DNA of 64,000 nucleotides from Vibrio pomeroyi (GCA_041879425.1 CP090854.1:1116001-1180000), one strand, 5' to 3'; positions 1 through 8,766 are shown, counted from the stretch's first letter. Made by a program: numbers and translations. Notes: a model not told the origin generated them from the letters alone.

Positions 1-609
1 GTAGGCGATCACCGTTTTGTCGCTTGGTAATACAAAGATCATTAGCGCTGCTGCTACAAGCGGTGGAATACCACCTACCCACATTAGGCTCTGCCAAGGT
101 GCATCAACACTTGTAATGAAGGCTGCGTAAGCGCCCATTGCTACTAAGGCAACAGAGAACATTGAAGAAGCAAATGCGGTCAACTTACCACGTACAGTCG
201 GTGTAAATAGGCCGATCATTAGGCTCACTGCTACAGTGAAGTAACCACCCAGTGATAAACCAATGATGAAACGCATTGCAGCCCAAGTGACGTAGTCGGT
301 GAACATCATATTGATGATGGTTGCACCACCGTTTAATGCCGTAATTGCTACTAGTGTGGACTTCTTGCCGAACTTGGTTGCGAACCATGCACAGCTCAGT
401 GCACCAATTAGAGCACCAACCGACTGCCAAGTGTAGAACTGAGCGGTATCAGAAAGGCTAATACCAGCATATTCTTCCACGATGTATGGGCGTACGTAGT
501 CAATAATTACAAAGTTATAACAATAGAAAAAGTAGCCGACTAGAATTGCTAGATATGCGGCTACCCTTTGAATCATAGGAACTTCGCTCATGTGTTTTTT
601 AATGGTCAT
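1..609 (-). CDS. MFS transporter, N-terminal part (cut by window edge)
   Basis: Reading the minus strand from the ATG at 609 gives 203 residues with no stop, so the 3' end lies outside the window. About six hydrophobic segments are visible, with the usual MFS signatures: FGKKS near residues 80-84 between helices 2 and 3, and a Pro-Thr-Val-Arg-Gly loop after helix 4. This marks a major facilitator superfamily permease of the inner membrane, probably a proton symporter for a small organic anion. The substrate cannot be read. It is divergent from the sodium:solute symporter at 958, and the two share a promoter region with a CRP-like site. Confidence 0.85.
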   Translation of the reverse strand, partial: MTIKKHMSEVPMIQRVAAYLAILVGYFFYCYNFVIIDYVRPYIVEEYAGISLSDTAQFYTWQSVGALIGALSCAWFATKFGKKSTLVAITALNGGATIINMMFTDYVTWAAMRFIIGLSLGGYFTVAVSLMIGLFTPTVRGKLTAFASSMFSVALVAMGAYAAFITSVDAPWQSLMWVGGIPPLVAAALMIFVLPSDKTVIAY

Positions 610-957
610 GACCGATAAACCTTTATTTTATATAGGGTGATTTTGGTTTTAATTATTGTGTGTTGATTATTTAGCTTCATCACACCGTCTTCATTTCGGG
701 AGAGATAATAGAATCTTTGTGGTTATTAGATCCGTGATCAAAGTCAATTTTAAAATGAGTGCGTACCCATTTTGTGTATTTTGGTGATCTTGATCTCATT
801 TAACTGCGTTTTTGTGCTTTGTGGGGCGATTTGAGTGTTTAATCGTCTATCTTAGTGATAATAGTCACACTTACTGTGGGTTTTTGAGGGAAAATATCCA
901 TTTTTGAGTACTATTGGCGGCGAATGATTAGAAGAATACAATAAACGGAATCTCAAA
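610..957. other. divergent promoter region, MFS / sodium symporter
   Basis: A 348-bp gap between two divergent permease genes. Apart from the CRP-like site at 780-801 I see no other strong element. A weaker half-matching copy (CGTGATCAAAGTCA) lies around 733-746. Confidence 0.5.
780..801. promoter_or_regulatory. CRP-like site
   Basis: The core GTGATCTTGATCTCA matches the CRP consensus (TGTGA-N6-TCACA) with one mismatch in each half and a correct 6-bp spacer, followed by the common TTT flank. It lies 157-178 bp upstream of the symporter gene and about 170 bp upstream of the divergent MFS gene. Catabolite control of both transporters and of the serine deaminase is inferred. Confidence 0.55.
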
Positions 958-2499
958 ATGGTTACGTACTCAAGTTTTGTGGTTATTGCTCTTTATGTGT
1001 TAACTACTTTATTTATCAGCTACTTAGTAAACAAGCGCTATAGCGTTGGTGGCGACTTTTCGACTGGTGGAAAACAATTTGGTTGGTTTACGGCGGGTGT
1101 GTCGATTCTTGCAACCTACATCAGTGCGATGACGTTCGTGGGTATGCCGGGCTGGGTTTATAGCTCAGGCATGGAAGCAATGAGCGTTCATCTGAATTAC
1201 CCAGTAGTGATCTTTTTCGCTGTGGTTTTCTTTGTTCCAGTGTTTTACAAACTCGGCCTGACCTCGATTTACGAATACCTAGAACACCGCTTTGGCGTTG
1301 TTGCTCGCACGATCAATTCCATCGTGTTTATTGTGGTTCAGTGTATTTCGGCAGGGGTTATTCTGTATGCGGTGGCATTGATTTTAGTGCAAGTGTTGCC
1401 CGTGAGTATCTCTGAGGCAATCATCTACATCAGCCTGTTTACCGCCTTGTATACCTATGCGGGGGGCATCTCAACCGTCATATGGACAGACATGCTGCAG
1501 TCGGCAGTATTGATTATCGGCAGCATTGCGATCTTTGGTTTATTACTGATGAAGATTGATGCGGGGGAGGTGTTGTCTCCTGAGCATCTGAATATCATCA
1601 ACCTCGATTTTGATCTTGGCGTCGACACCACATTGTGGGCAGGTGTAGTAGCAGTGAGCTTTTTGCACTTGAGCGTATATGGCACTAACCAACTGATTAT
1701 CCAAAGAACACTGGCGACAAAAAACGTTCAGACAGCACAAAAATCCATGCTGCTTTGTGGTTACGGCGCGTTCTTCATCTATCTGTTTTTTGCTGTGATG
1801 GGCGTTCTGTTGAGTGTCTTCTATCAAGACTCCAGCTTTGAAAACAGTAATGAAGTGATTCTCGATTTCGTGTTTAACCACACTAACCCAATCATTGTTG
1901 GGCTTGTGATTTCTGCATTGTCGGCAGCGGCGATGTCGACACTGGATTCCACTTATAACTCAATGGCGACCGTGGCAACGTTCGATTTTTATAAGCGCTT
2001 CTTCCGTAAGAAAGCCTCTGACGCGCACTATGAATCGGTGGCAAGAAAAATGAGCCTTGTTGCCGCAGCGTCAGTAGTTGTACCTGCTTTGTTGGCGGTC
2101 TCTAACGAATCTGTACTCAAAACTATTGCCAGCCTGACTTCAATTTTTGTTGGTATTCGCCTTGGCTCTTTCATCCTTGGTTTGTTCTTCAAGCAAGCGA
2201 ATGAAAAAGGTGTTATTGCAGGCAGTATCGGCAGTGTCGCAGTGGTATTTATTGCCAAATACAGTGGCATCTCTTGGCCTTGGTTTGCCTTAATTGGCAC
2301 GGTGGTTTTCTTAGTTTTAGGTGTTGTTGTGAGCCGTTTCTGGGGAGAGGTGACACAGCAACAACACGAATTTATTGCCAAGCAAAAGCATTTGTTTGCT
2401 AAGCCTACCGCGAGTCACTACGGCTTGTTGGTCTTTGCGGTTGTGACGATCGCTGCTTGTACTGTTATCCCTGATTGGCTTTATGCCGCTCTTTCTTAA
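958..2499 (+). CDS. sodium:solute symporter (SSS family)
   Basis: A 513-residue inner-membrane protein of the SSS family (TC 2.A.21), which uses the sodium gradient to import solutes such as amino acids, sugars or organic acids. The length and roughly 13 hydrophobic segments fit the family. The N-terminal half has the helix-1 unwound region (AGVSILATYISAMTF near residues 46-60), the helix-5 stretch YAGGISTVIWTD, and the helix-8 sodium-site-like SALSAAAMSTLDS around residues 320-332. The L-serine deaminase gene begins 26 bp after its stop on the same strand, so they are probably cotranscribed. Serine or a serine-yielding compound is a reasonable but unproven substrate. Confidence 0.88.
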   Translation: MVTYSSFVVIALYVLTTLFISYLVNKRYSVGGDFSTGGKQFGWFTAGVSILATYISAMTFVGMPGWVYSSGMEAMSVHLNYPVVIFFAVVFFVPVFYKLGLTSIYEYLEHRFGVVARTINSIVFIVVQCISAGVILYAVALILVQVLPVSISEAIIYISLFTALYTYAGGISTVIWTDMLQSAVLIIGSIAIFGLLLMKIDAGEVLSPEHLNIINLDFDLGVDTTLWAGVVAVSFLHLSVYGTNQLIIQRTLATKNVQTAQKSMLLCGYGAFFIYLFFAVMGVLLSVFYQDSSFENSNEVILDFVFNHTNPIIVGLVISALSAAAMSTLDSTYNSMATVATFDFYKRFFRKKASDAHYESVARKMSLVAAASVVVPALLAVSNESVLKTIASLTSIFVGIRLGSFILGLFFKQANEKGVIAGSIGSVAVVFIAKYSGISWPWFALIGTVVFLVLGVVVSRFWGEVTQQQHEFIAKQKHLFAKPTASHYGLLVFAVVTIAACTVIPDWLYAALS

Positions 2500-2525
2500 T
2501 TGACCGATTCTTTACTGGTATATCT

Positions 2526-3896
2526 ATGTTATCGATCTTTGATATCTACAAAATTGGTGTGGGGCCATCGAGCTCACACACTAACGGCCCAATGATTGCG
2601 GGTTTCCATTTCACTCAATTAGTCGCAGACAGAATCACAGAGGTGGTGCGTGTTCAGGTCGATCTTTATGGTTCGTTATCGTTAACCGGAATAGGTCACC
2701 ACACCGACAGAGCGACCATCTTGGGTTTGCTTGGCAATAAGCCAGACACGATTAAGATCACCAGCGCTAATGAAGCGATGCGACGGGCTATCGACAGTGG
2801 TGAAATGCAATTGAGTGGCAGCCACGCGATTGGTTTTAACTACCAAACCGACATGCTCTTTCACGAAGATAATCTGCCTCTGCATGAAAACGGCATGATG
2901 ATTACCGCGTTCGATCAAACTGGTAAGGTAATTGTCGATGAAACCTATTACTCGATTGGTGGTGGTTTTATTGCAACCGCGGATGAGCTGCAAAACGGCA
3001 CCAAAACTGAATCGGTAAAGGTGACTTATCCTTTTAAGAACGCCGACGAAATGCTGAAACAAGCTGAAGACAACGGCATGAGCCTAGGTGGAATGATTCT
3101 GAAAAATGAGTCGGCCTTCCAAGGTGCAGATGCTATTGCAGAAAAGGCAGACCAGATCTGGCGCGTGATGTCGCGTTGTATGGAACGTGGCTTTGAGACT
3201 GAAGGTATTCTAGATGGCGGTTTGAACGTCACTCGCCGTGCGCCAAACCTATTGAAAAAGCTAGAAGCGAATGCAGCCGTCGAAAACGATCCAATGGAAA
3301 TCATGGATTGGATTAACCTGTTTGCCTTTGCAGTTAGTGAAGAAAACGCGGCGGGTGGCCAAGTGGTGACGTCACCAACCAATGGGGCGGCGGGTGTGAT
3401 TCCTGCGGTATTGATGTATTACCATCGCTTTATTAAAGAGTTGGATACCAAGCAACTCAAAGACTTCCTAGCGGTATCGGGTGCGATTGGTATTTTGTAC
3501 AAAACCAACGCTTCGATTTCAGGTGCCGAAGTAGGGTGCCAAGGAGAGGTGGGCGTATCGTCTTCTATGGCGGCTGCGGGCTTGACTGCGCTGCGTGGGG
3601 GCAGTAACGAGCAGATTTGTATTGCAGCAGAGATTGCGATGGAACACTCACTCGGTATGACGTGTGACCCAATTGGTGGCTTAGTACAAGTACCATGTAT
3701 TGAACGAAATGCGATGGGTGCGATGAAGGCGATTAATGCATCTCGCATGGCATTGAAACGCAATAGTAAATCTTTGATCTCGTTGGATAAGGTCATCGCG
3801 ACCATGTACCAAACGGGTAAAGACATGAATAAGAAGTATCGCGAAACCTCTCTTGGCGGCTTAGCGCTGATTCATTTAGCTCACCCTTGTGAATAG
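2526..3896 (+). CDS. sdaA: L-serine ammonia-lyase, iron-sulfur type
   Basis: A 456-residue single-chain L-serine deaminase that converts L-serine to pyruvate and ammonia with a [4Fe-4S] cluster. The start MLSIFDIYKIGVGPSSSHT is the family's usual N-terminus, so I chose the ATG at 2526 although the frame stays open upstream. Cys338, Cys380 and Cys391 sit in the expected contexts (VGCQGEVG, TCDPIGG, VPCIERN). The last residues, HPCE, supply the C-terminal Cys455 that in this family folds into the active site as fourth iron ligand. It follows the sodium symporter by 26 bp. A strong bidirectional terminator follows. Confidence 0.96.
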   Translation: MLSIFDIYKIGVGPSSSHTNGPMIAGFHFTQLVADRITEVVRVQVDLYGSLSLTGIGHHTDRATILGLLGNKPDTIKITSANEAMRRAIDSGEMQLSGSHAIGFNYQTDMLFHEDNLPLHENGMMITAFDQTGKVIVDETYYSIGGGFIATADELQNGTKTESVKVTYPFKNADEMLKQAEDNGMSLGGMILKNESAFQGADAIAEKADQIWRVMSRCMERGFETEGILDGGLNVTRRAPNLLKKLEANAAVENDPMEIMDWINLFAFAVSEENAAGGQVVTSPTNGAAGVIPAVLMYYHRFIKELDTKQLKDFLAVSGAIGILYKTNASISGAEVGCQGEVGVSSSMAAAGLTALRGGSNEQICIAAEIAMEHSLGMTCDPIGGLVQVPCIERNAMGAMKAINASRMALKRNSKSLISLDKVIATMYQTGKDMNKKYRETSLGGLALIHLAHPCE

Positions 3897-3927
3897 AAAG
3901 CGTAATTAAACGATATTCGTTTCAAAC

Positions 3928-3976
3928 AAAGCCCAGCCCCTAAGTTTTAGAAACCTAGGGAGCTGGGCTTTTGTTT
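3928..3976. terminator. bidirectional terminator, sdaA / lrp-like
   Basis: A GC-rich hairpin with arms AAAGCCCAGC and GCTGGGCTTT, extended by CCCTA/TAGGG pairing, is followed by TTGTTTT. It lies between convergent sdaA and the Lrp-type gene and can serve both. Confidence 0.85.
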
Positions 3977-4009
3977 TGCTGAAAGAACAGGGCAGTCAAG
4001 AGATGTAAA

Positions 4010-4495
4010 TTAGTCCTCAAGAGGGAGTTGATAGCTGTTTTTCAGTTCTTTCACTGAGATGTTGGATTGAATGGCACTCACGCCTTTCACTCGTCGAATC
4101 GAGCTAATACGCTCAAAGTACTCTTCCAAATCTTTTGCTAACACTTGCACCATGTAGTCGGCACCGCCTGCAATACAGTGACACATCGGAATCCAATCGG
4201 TAACGGCAACAAACTCTTCGAATGGTTCTGTGTTTTCAACCTCGTGGTTGCCTAGTGTGACTAAGGTAAAACCTGCCACATGAAAGCCTAATTTCTTGCG
4301 ATTGAGTTTGGCAGCATAACCGTCGATATAGCCTGTTTCTTCCATGCGTTTCCAACGACGCCAACATGGGGTTTCACTGAGGTTTACCTTCTCGGCGAGC
4401 TTACTGTTGCTCATGCGACCGTCTTGTTGGATATGTCCTAAGATGGCGATATCTGTGTCATCTAACACTTCTTTAGTGGATTCTTTCTGTTTCAT
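4010..4495 (-). CDS. Lrp/AsnC family transcriptional regulator
   Basis: A 161-residue regulator. The N-terminal third is a winged helix-turn-helix (LDDTDIAILGHIQQDGRMSNSKLAEKVNLSETPCWRRWKRME) and the C-terminal part is the AsnC-type ligand-binding RAM domain (VAGFTLVTLG, then GGADYMVQVLAKDLEEY). Such proteins form dimers to octamers and respond to amino acids. It is divergent from the LysE-type exporter at 4618 with a 122-bp gap. That is a common arrangement in which the regulator senses an amino acid and induces its exporter. The amino acid is not evident. Confidence 0.93.
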   Translation of the reverse strand: MKQKESTKEVLDDTDIAILGHIQQDGRMSNSKLAEKVNLSETPCWRRWKRMEETGYIDGYAAKLNRKKLGFHVAGFTLVTLGNHEVENTEPFEEFVAVTDWIPMCHCIAGGADYMVQVLAKDLEEYFERISSIRRVKGVSAIQSNISVKELKNSYQLPLED

Positions 4496-4617
4496 AGTGA
4501 TTTTAGAAAAATCTTGCTCATATTTGCATTGATATTAGCCTATATAGCAATTTAATTCCTAGTCGAATCTGTAAACTCTCTCCCTATCAATACTTTACTT
4601 ACTAGGAGTGAGAGGAA

Positions 4618-5217
4618 ATGAGCTCTCAATTAATGCTGGCGTTCTTGCTATTTTCAACATCGATTGCAATTACACCTGGGGCAGGGAATATCGCATTACT
4701 TGGGATTTCAAGTCGTTATGGGTTTGCTGCAACTTTGCCTTTTATCTCTGGAAACGCTTTTGGCATCATCATCGTACTGGCAGGATCCAGTGTCGGTTTG
4801 GTGAGCCTATTCACTCTTTACCCAGAGCTATACAACATTTTGAAGTACGCGGGCGCAGCTTATTTGCTGTTCATGGCATGGTCGATTGCCAATATGCAAA
4901 TCGAAGAGAGCACCACCGATAACCGTTCGGGCTTTGTGTCGGGTGTGTTGGTTCAGGTGTTGAACCCTAAAGGTTGGATTGCTTCGTTAACTGTGTTTTC
5001 TCAGTTCATCACTCCGAACGCAGACTATCTGATTCAAGTGGTGACCATTATAGCAGGCATGGTGATCACGGGCGTACCGTGCATGTTGGTGTGGGCGTAT
5101 TGCGGCACTATGCTTAAAAAGCTGCTTCAATCACCAAAACAGATGATGGTGGTAAACCGTTGTTTGGGCGGAAGCCTCGCACTGGTGGTTGCCTTTATGC
5201 TTTATCAACCAGCATAA
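4618..5217 (+). CDS. LysE/RhtB family amino-acid exporter
   Basis: A 199-residue inner-membrane protein with about six hydrophobic segments and the family N-terminal motif ITPGAGNIALLGISSRYGF around residues 18-36, followed by a Gly-rich helix. The stretch VLVQVLNPKGWIASLTVFSQF is the RhtB/LysE signature between helices 4 and 5. The start is supported by TAGGAGTGAGAGG directly upstream. LysE and RhtB proteins export amino acids such as lysine, homoserine or threonine. The divergent Lrp-type gene is the likely regulator. A hairpin terminator follows the stop. Confidence 0.92.
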   Translation: MSSQLMLAFLLFSTSIAITPGAGNIALLGISSRYGFAATLPFISGNAFGIIIVLAGSSVGLVSLFTLYPELYNILKYAGAAYLLFMAWSIANMQIEESTTDNRSGFVSGVLVQVLNPKGWIASLTVFSQFITPNADYLIQVVTIIAGMVITGVPCMLVWAYCGTMLKKLLQSPKQMMVVNRCLGGSLALVVAFMLYQPA

Positions 5218-5238
5218 AGCGTCGCTACAAATAAAAAA

Positions 5239-5264
5239 ACCACTCCTAAATCCATAGGAGTGGT
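5239..5264. terminator. bidirectional terminator, lysE-like / ahpF
   Basis: Perfect 10-bp arms ACCACTCCTA and TAGGAGTGGT enclose a 6-nt loop. An A-run precedes it, which reads as a U-run on the minus strand. It sits between convergent genes. Confidence 0.85.
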
Positions 5265-5358
5265 GTCTAAAAATCGACTAAGTGGTTAACAATAATTAGT
5301 AAGTTACTAATAACTCGTAAGTTAACAAGAACGTTTTAAGGAATGTTTGCTTAAAAGA

Positions 5359-6951
5359 TTAAGCGGTTTCAGCCTCTTGAACCGGAGCTGAGTTACGGAT
5401 TAGGTGGTCAAATGCACCTAAACTTGCTTTAGCACCTTCACCCATCGCAATGATGATCTGCTTGTAAGGTACGGTTGTTACGTCACCCGCTGCGAATACA
5501 CCTTTCATTGATGTTGCGCCATGAGCGTTAATTTCAATTTCACCGCGTGGTGAGAGCTCAACTTTCGAACCCTTCAACCATTCGCTGTTTGGCATTAGGC
5601 CGATTTGAACAAAGATACCTGCTAGTTCGATCTGTTTAAGTTCATCCGTATTGCGGTCTTTGTATTCCAGACCGGTTACGCGGTTGCCATCACCCAATAC
5701 TTGTGTGGTTTGAGCCATCTTGATGATTTCGATGTTTGGCGTTGCGTTTGCTTTGTCGATCAGCACTTGGTCAGCGCGCAGTGTGTCTGCAAACTCAAGC
5801 ACGGTTACATGCTCCACGATGCCTGCTAGGTCAATTGCTGCTTCAATACCTGAGTTACCACCGCCGATAACCGCAGTTTTCTTACCTTTGAACAGTGGGC
5901 CGTCACAGTGTGGGCAGTAAGCAACACCTTTGTTGCGGTACTCTTGTTCACCCGGAACGTTCATTTCACGCCAGCGTGCACCCGTACTTGTGATGACGGT
6001 GCGAGCTCGTAGTGTTGCGCCGCTCTCTAGCTCAACGTGGATGTAACCGTCTTCTGTGTCTTCTGCCGCAATGATGTTTGCAGCGCGCTGCTCAGTCATC
6101 ACTTCAACACCGTACTCTTTTACGTGCTCTTCTAGGCTAGCCACCAACTTAGGACCCGTTGTTGCTTTCACTGAGATAAAGTTCTCAATCGCCATGGTGT
6201 CCATTACTTGACCACCGAATCGGTCAGCAACCACACCTGTGCGAATGCCTTTACGTGCTGCGTAGATAGCTGCTGAAGAACCTGCAGGGCCACCACCGAC
6301 AACTAACACATCAAACGGTGCTTGTTGGTTTAGGTTTGCAGCTTTCTTTTCAGCTGCGCCTGAATCAACTTTGTTAAGGATTTCAGCCAATGACATACGG
6401 CCTTGACCAAATAGTTCACCATTAATGAATACGCTTGGTACCGCCATGATATCGCGAGACTTCACTTCCTCTTGGAATGCAGCGCCATCGATCATGGTTG
6501 TCTTAACCAGAGGGTTAATCGCCGACATCATGTTGAACGCCTGAACCACTTCTGGACAGTTTTGGCACGATAGTGAGATGAAAATCTCTACATTAAGTTC
6601 TTGATCTAATTCTTTAATTTGCTCGATAACGTCAGCTTCAAGCTTGATAGGGTGACCACCACTGTGAAGCAGTGCCAGTACCAATGATGTGAACTCGTGA
6701 CCCATTGGTAGACCGGCGAAACCGATCGCAGTGCCTTTCTCTTGGTTCACGACCTGCATGATAGGGCTTCGAGTGCTTGCGCTGTCATCACGAGTCACTT
6801 CAATTTTGTCTGTGAGAGAGGCGATATCATTCGCTAGGTCTTGAAGTTTGTTTGCGGTATCGCTGTCATCAAGGCTCAGCACTAACTGAACATTGGTTTT
6901 TAGGTTTTCTAGGTATGCTTTTAGCTGCTGCTTCATTGCTTGATCTAACAT
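5359..6951 (-). CDS. ahpF: alkyl hydroperoxide reductase subunit F
   Basis: A 530-residue FAD-dependent NADH:peroxiredoxin oxidoreductase that re-reduces AhpC. I chose the ATG at 6951 because [17 protein letters not shown] matches the family N-terminus, although the frame is open further upstream. The N-terminal thioredoxin-like domain carries Cys129-Gln-Asn-Cys132. The flavoprotein half has the FAD motif [10 protein letters not shown] near 219-228, the second redox pair Cys346-Pro-His-Cys349, and the NAD motif [11 protein letters not shown]. All redox centres are intact. It lies downstream of ahpC on the same strand with a 199-bp gap holding a GC-rich hairpin. Confidence 0.97.
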   Translation of the reverse strand: MLDQAMKQQLKAYLENLKTNVQLVLSLDDSDTANKLQDLANDIASLTDKIEVTRDDSASTRSPIMQVVNQEKGTAIGFAGLPMGHEFTSLVLALLHSGGHPIKLEADVIEQIKELDQELNVEIFISLSCQNCPEVVQAFNMMSAINPLVKTTMIDGAAFQEEVKSRDIMAVPSVFINGELFGQGRMSLAEILNKVDSGAAEKKAANLNQQAPFDVLVVGGGPAGSSAAIYAARKGIRTGVVADRFGGQVMDTMAIENFISVKATTGPKLVASLEEHVKEYGVEVMTEQRAANIIAAEDTEDGYIHVELESGATLRARTVITSTGARWREMNVPGEQEYRNKGVAYCPHCDGPLFKGKKTAVIGGGNSGIEAAIDLAGIVEHVTVLEFADTLRADQVLIDKANATPNIEIIKMAQTTQVLGDGNRVTGLEYKDRNTDELKQIELAGIFVQIGLMPNSEWLKGSKVELSPRGEIEINAHGATSMKGVFAAGDVTTVPYKQIIIAMGEGAKASLGAFDHLIRNSAPVQEAETA

Positions 6952-7070
6952 AATCGTGCCTGCTCTTAAATTCTGTGTCTTGGTATTGACCAATACCTTC
7001 TTGCTGAAAAAGGAAAATAAAAAGGGGGCGCAAGTCGGCAAATATTGTGGTGTTGATGGTTTGAAAGGGT

Positions 7071-7110
7071 GGCGCGCAACTGCCCTTTAGGAGGGAGGCC
7101 GAAGCGCGCC
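7071..7110. other. GC-rich hairpin between ahpC and ahpF
   Basis: Perfect 7-bp arms GGCGCGC and GCGCGCC surround a 26-nt loop that can itself pair CCCT with AGGG. It sits just after the ahpC stop and upstream of ahpF. A hairpin here would be expected to stabilise ahpC mRNA or attenuate read-through, giving more AhpC than AhpF. The function is inferred. Confidence 0.5.
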
Positions 7111-7150
7111 TGTAGAACCGTTTTATTTGTTCTTTTTAGATAGGCTTAGA

Positions 7151-7708
7151 TTAAATCTTACCTACTAGGTCTAGAGATGGTGCTAGTGTCTCTTCGCCTT
7201 CTTTCCATTTAGCTGGGCAAACTTCACCTGGGTTAGCCGCTACGTATTGTGCTGCTTTAACCTTGCGTAGTAGGTCTTCAGCGTCACGGCCGATGCCTTC
7301 AGCTGTGATTTCCATTGCTTGGATAACGCCTTCAGGGTCGATTAGGAACGTAGCACGGTCTGCTAGACCTTGACCTTCACGCATTACGTTGAAGTTGTTT
7401 GTGATAGTGCCTGTTTGGTCGCCTACCATGAAGTATTCGATAGTACCGATTTTGTCAGAAGTATCGTGCCAAGCTTTGTGAGAGAAGTGCGTGTCAGTTG
7501 ATACTGAGTAAACTTCTACACCGCGAGATTGAAGCTCTGCGTATTTTTCTTGCAGGTCAACTAGCTCAGTTGGACATACGAAAGTGAAGTCTGCTGGGTA
7601 GAAGAAGAACACTGCCCACTTGCCTTTAACGTCTTGCTCAGTGATTTCTACGAACTCGCCGTTTTTGAATGCTGTTGCGTTGAATGGTTTGATTTCTGTG
7701 TTGATCAT
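7151..7708 (-). CDS. ahpC: alkyl hydroperoxide reductase subunit C (2-Cys peroxiredoxin)
   Basis: A 185-residue typical 2-Cys peroxiredoxin that reduces hydrogen peroxide, organic peroxides and peroxynitrite in the cytoplasm. The peroxidatic Cys45 is in FTFVCPTEL and the resolving Cys164 in [11 protein letters not shown]. The chain is colinear with enterobacterial AhpC to its last residues. The start at 7708 has AGAGAGTCC just upstream. The longer open frame to 7822 would run into the OxyR-like site, so I rejected it. AhpF downstream is its reductant. Confidence 0.97.
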   Translation of the reverse strand: MINTEIKPFNATAFKNGEFVEITEQDVKGKWAVFFFYPADFTFVCPTELVDLQEKYAELQSRGVEVYSVSTDTHFSHKAWHDTSDKIGTIEYFMVGDQTGTITNNFNVMREGQGLADRATFLIDPEGVIQAMEITAEGIGRDAEDLLRKVKAAQYVAANPGEVCPAKWKEGEETLAPSLDLVGKI

Positions 7709-7792
7709 GTTGGACTCTCTTTCTAATTTGTAGTGTTTAACGCTATCCCGCGTCGATGGAGATATATTGCATTGGCACCGAAAATTAGTGAA

Positions 7793-7829
7793 ATCGGATA
7801 TTTCTATAGATTCAATAGGCAAATCCTAT
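7793..7829. promoter_or_regulatory. OxyR-like binding site upstream of ahpC
   Basis: Four tetramers ATCG, CTAT, ATAG, CTAT are each separated by exactly 7 bp. This is the OxyR pattern (ATAG-N7-CTAT twice, phased at 11 bp) with one mismatch in 16. It lies about 85-120 bp upstream of the ahpC start. A further ATAG-N7-CTAT pair at 7835-7849 is out of that phase. Peroxide induction through OxyR is inferred. Confidence 0.65.
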
Positions 7830-7841
7830 CTTTGATAGAAG

Positions 7842-7892
7842 AAAGCTATCGATAAAAGCTATCAACAAAAACTATTGGCAAAAGCCATCAAA
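7842..7892. repeat. four 13-bp imperfect tandem repeats
   Basis: CTATC, CTATC, CTATT and CCATC begin at 7846, 7859, 7872 and 7885, exactly 13 bp apart, each preceded by AAAG or a close variant. The array directly adjoins the OxyR-like site, and its first CTAT belongs to the extra half-site pair. Confidence 0.6.
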
Positions 7893-8061
7893 CATCAGCC
7901 TCACCCATTTGAGGAGCTATGCTCTTTAGGCTGTACTCTACATTTGGCTTATCTCTATTAGCGCTAACGTCTATTTCTAGTTTGAGTATCTATGTATAGC
8001 GTGAACATCGACGTAGATAGTGTTTCTTTAAGTGAGCTGAGATCCCCTATTAATTTTAAAT

Positions 8062-8125
8062 AACAAAATATTATCATTAATATAATTTATGATAATTTCA
8101 ATTAATCAGGGTCTCTCCCTATACT
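8062..8125 (+). promoter_or_regulatory. promoter with ATTATCA-N13-TGATAAT repeat (copy 1)
   Basis: An inverted repeat with arms ATTATCA (8070-8076) and TGATAAT (8090-8096) directly abuts a -35-like TTCAAT (8097-8102). A 17-bp spacer leads to the -10 box TATACT (8120-8125). The same architecture and spacing recur at 55890-55953 upstream of gloA. Binding by a shared activator or repressor is inferred. Confidence 0.65.
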
Positions 8126-8196
8126 CTCTTCATCGAAACGAAATACCGAAGCTAGGCTTCGAAAAGCACAGAATAAAAAACGAATTGGAGAAAGTT

Positions 8197-8688
8197 ATGA
8201 AAATGAATCACGTAGGCATCATGGTAGGCGACATGGACCAAGCAGTAGAGTTTTACACTAAGGCTCTAGGTCTAAGAATCGTAATGAACAACACTAAAGT
8301 GATGGAAGAGCGCGAATCGGCAATCGGCCGTATGTGTATCGCTGTATTTGGCGAAGGCTTCAAAGGCTTCAACATTGCTCACCTAGTAACTTCAGACGGT
8401 ATCGGTGTTGAGCTGTTCGAAATGGTTGACCGTGAAGAGCGTCATAACGTTGATTTCTCTCGCCTAGGCATTTTCCACTTCTGTCTACAGCTTCCAAAAG
8501 AGCAGTTTCATTCAGCTATCAAGCGCGTTGAAGAGTTTGGCGGTAAAGTACGCATGGATATTCACCGTTACCACCCAGAAGACGAACTAAAACAAGCACA
8601 AATGGTTTACCTAGAAGACCCGTTTGGCAACCTGTTCGAATTCTACTCTCACTCATACGAAGATACATACGCGACTGATTACGAGTAA
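8197..8688 (+). CDS. VOC family protein (glyoxalase/dioxygenase fold)
   Basis: A 163-residue vicinal-oxygen-chelate protein with two beta-alpha-beta-beta-beta modules. The four expected metal ligands are present: His5 (NHVGIMV), Glu72 (VELFEM), His94 (IFHFCLQL) and Glu148 (NLFEFYSH). It is therefore probably an active metalloenzyme such as a lyase, isomerase or dioxygenase, and its true substrate is unknown. I chose the ATG at 8197 because GGAGAAAG precedes it and the promoter lies just upstream. The promoter matches that of gloA at 56029, suggesting a role in electrophile or aldehyde detoxification. Confidence 0.88.
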   Translation: MKMNHVGIMVGDMDQAVEFYTKALGLRIVMNNTKVMEERESAIGRMCIAVFGEGFKGFNIAHLVTSDGIGVELFEMVDREERHNVDFSRLGIFHFCLQLPKEQFHSAIKRVEEFGGKVRMDIHRYHPEDELKQAQMVYLEDPFGNLFEFYSHSYEDTYATDYE

Positions 8689-8738
8689 TCGCATTACTGC
8701 CTTCTATAAGGTAGAAAAACCGAAACACCCCCTAAAGA

Positions 8739-8766
8739 GGATTGGTAGAGATACCAATCCTTTTTT
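8739..8766 (+). terminator. repeated terminator, copy 1
   Basis: A 9-bp stem GGATTGGTA/TACCAATCC with a GAGA tetraloop and a T6 tail. Near-identical sequences occur at 11739, 13435 and 15620. Confidence 0.9.

Larger units (their letters stand above)
7709..8196. other. ahpC / VOC gene intergenic region
   Basis: A 488-bp gap between divergent genes. It holds the OxyR-like site (7793-7829), four 13-bp imperfect repeats (7842-7892) and the promoter with inverted repeat for the VOC gene (8062-8125). The stretch 7900-8060 shows nothing I can name. Confidence 0.6.

Noticed and set aside
185..430. 81-residue minus-strand ORF with several Cys and His
   Set aside because: It is another frame of the MFS permease gene, which translates cleanly across the whole segment.
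7709..7822. Longer AhpC start at 7822
   Set aside because: The added residues do not resemble the family, and the start would fall inside the OxyR-like site; the ATG at 7708 has a Shine-Dalgarno.
7835..7849. A second complete OxyR site using the ATAG-N7-CTAT pair at 7835
   Set aside because: Spacing to the preceding CTAT is 5 bp instead of 7, which breaks the helical phase; the set at 7793-7829 fits better.
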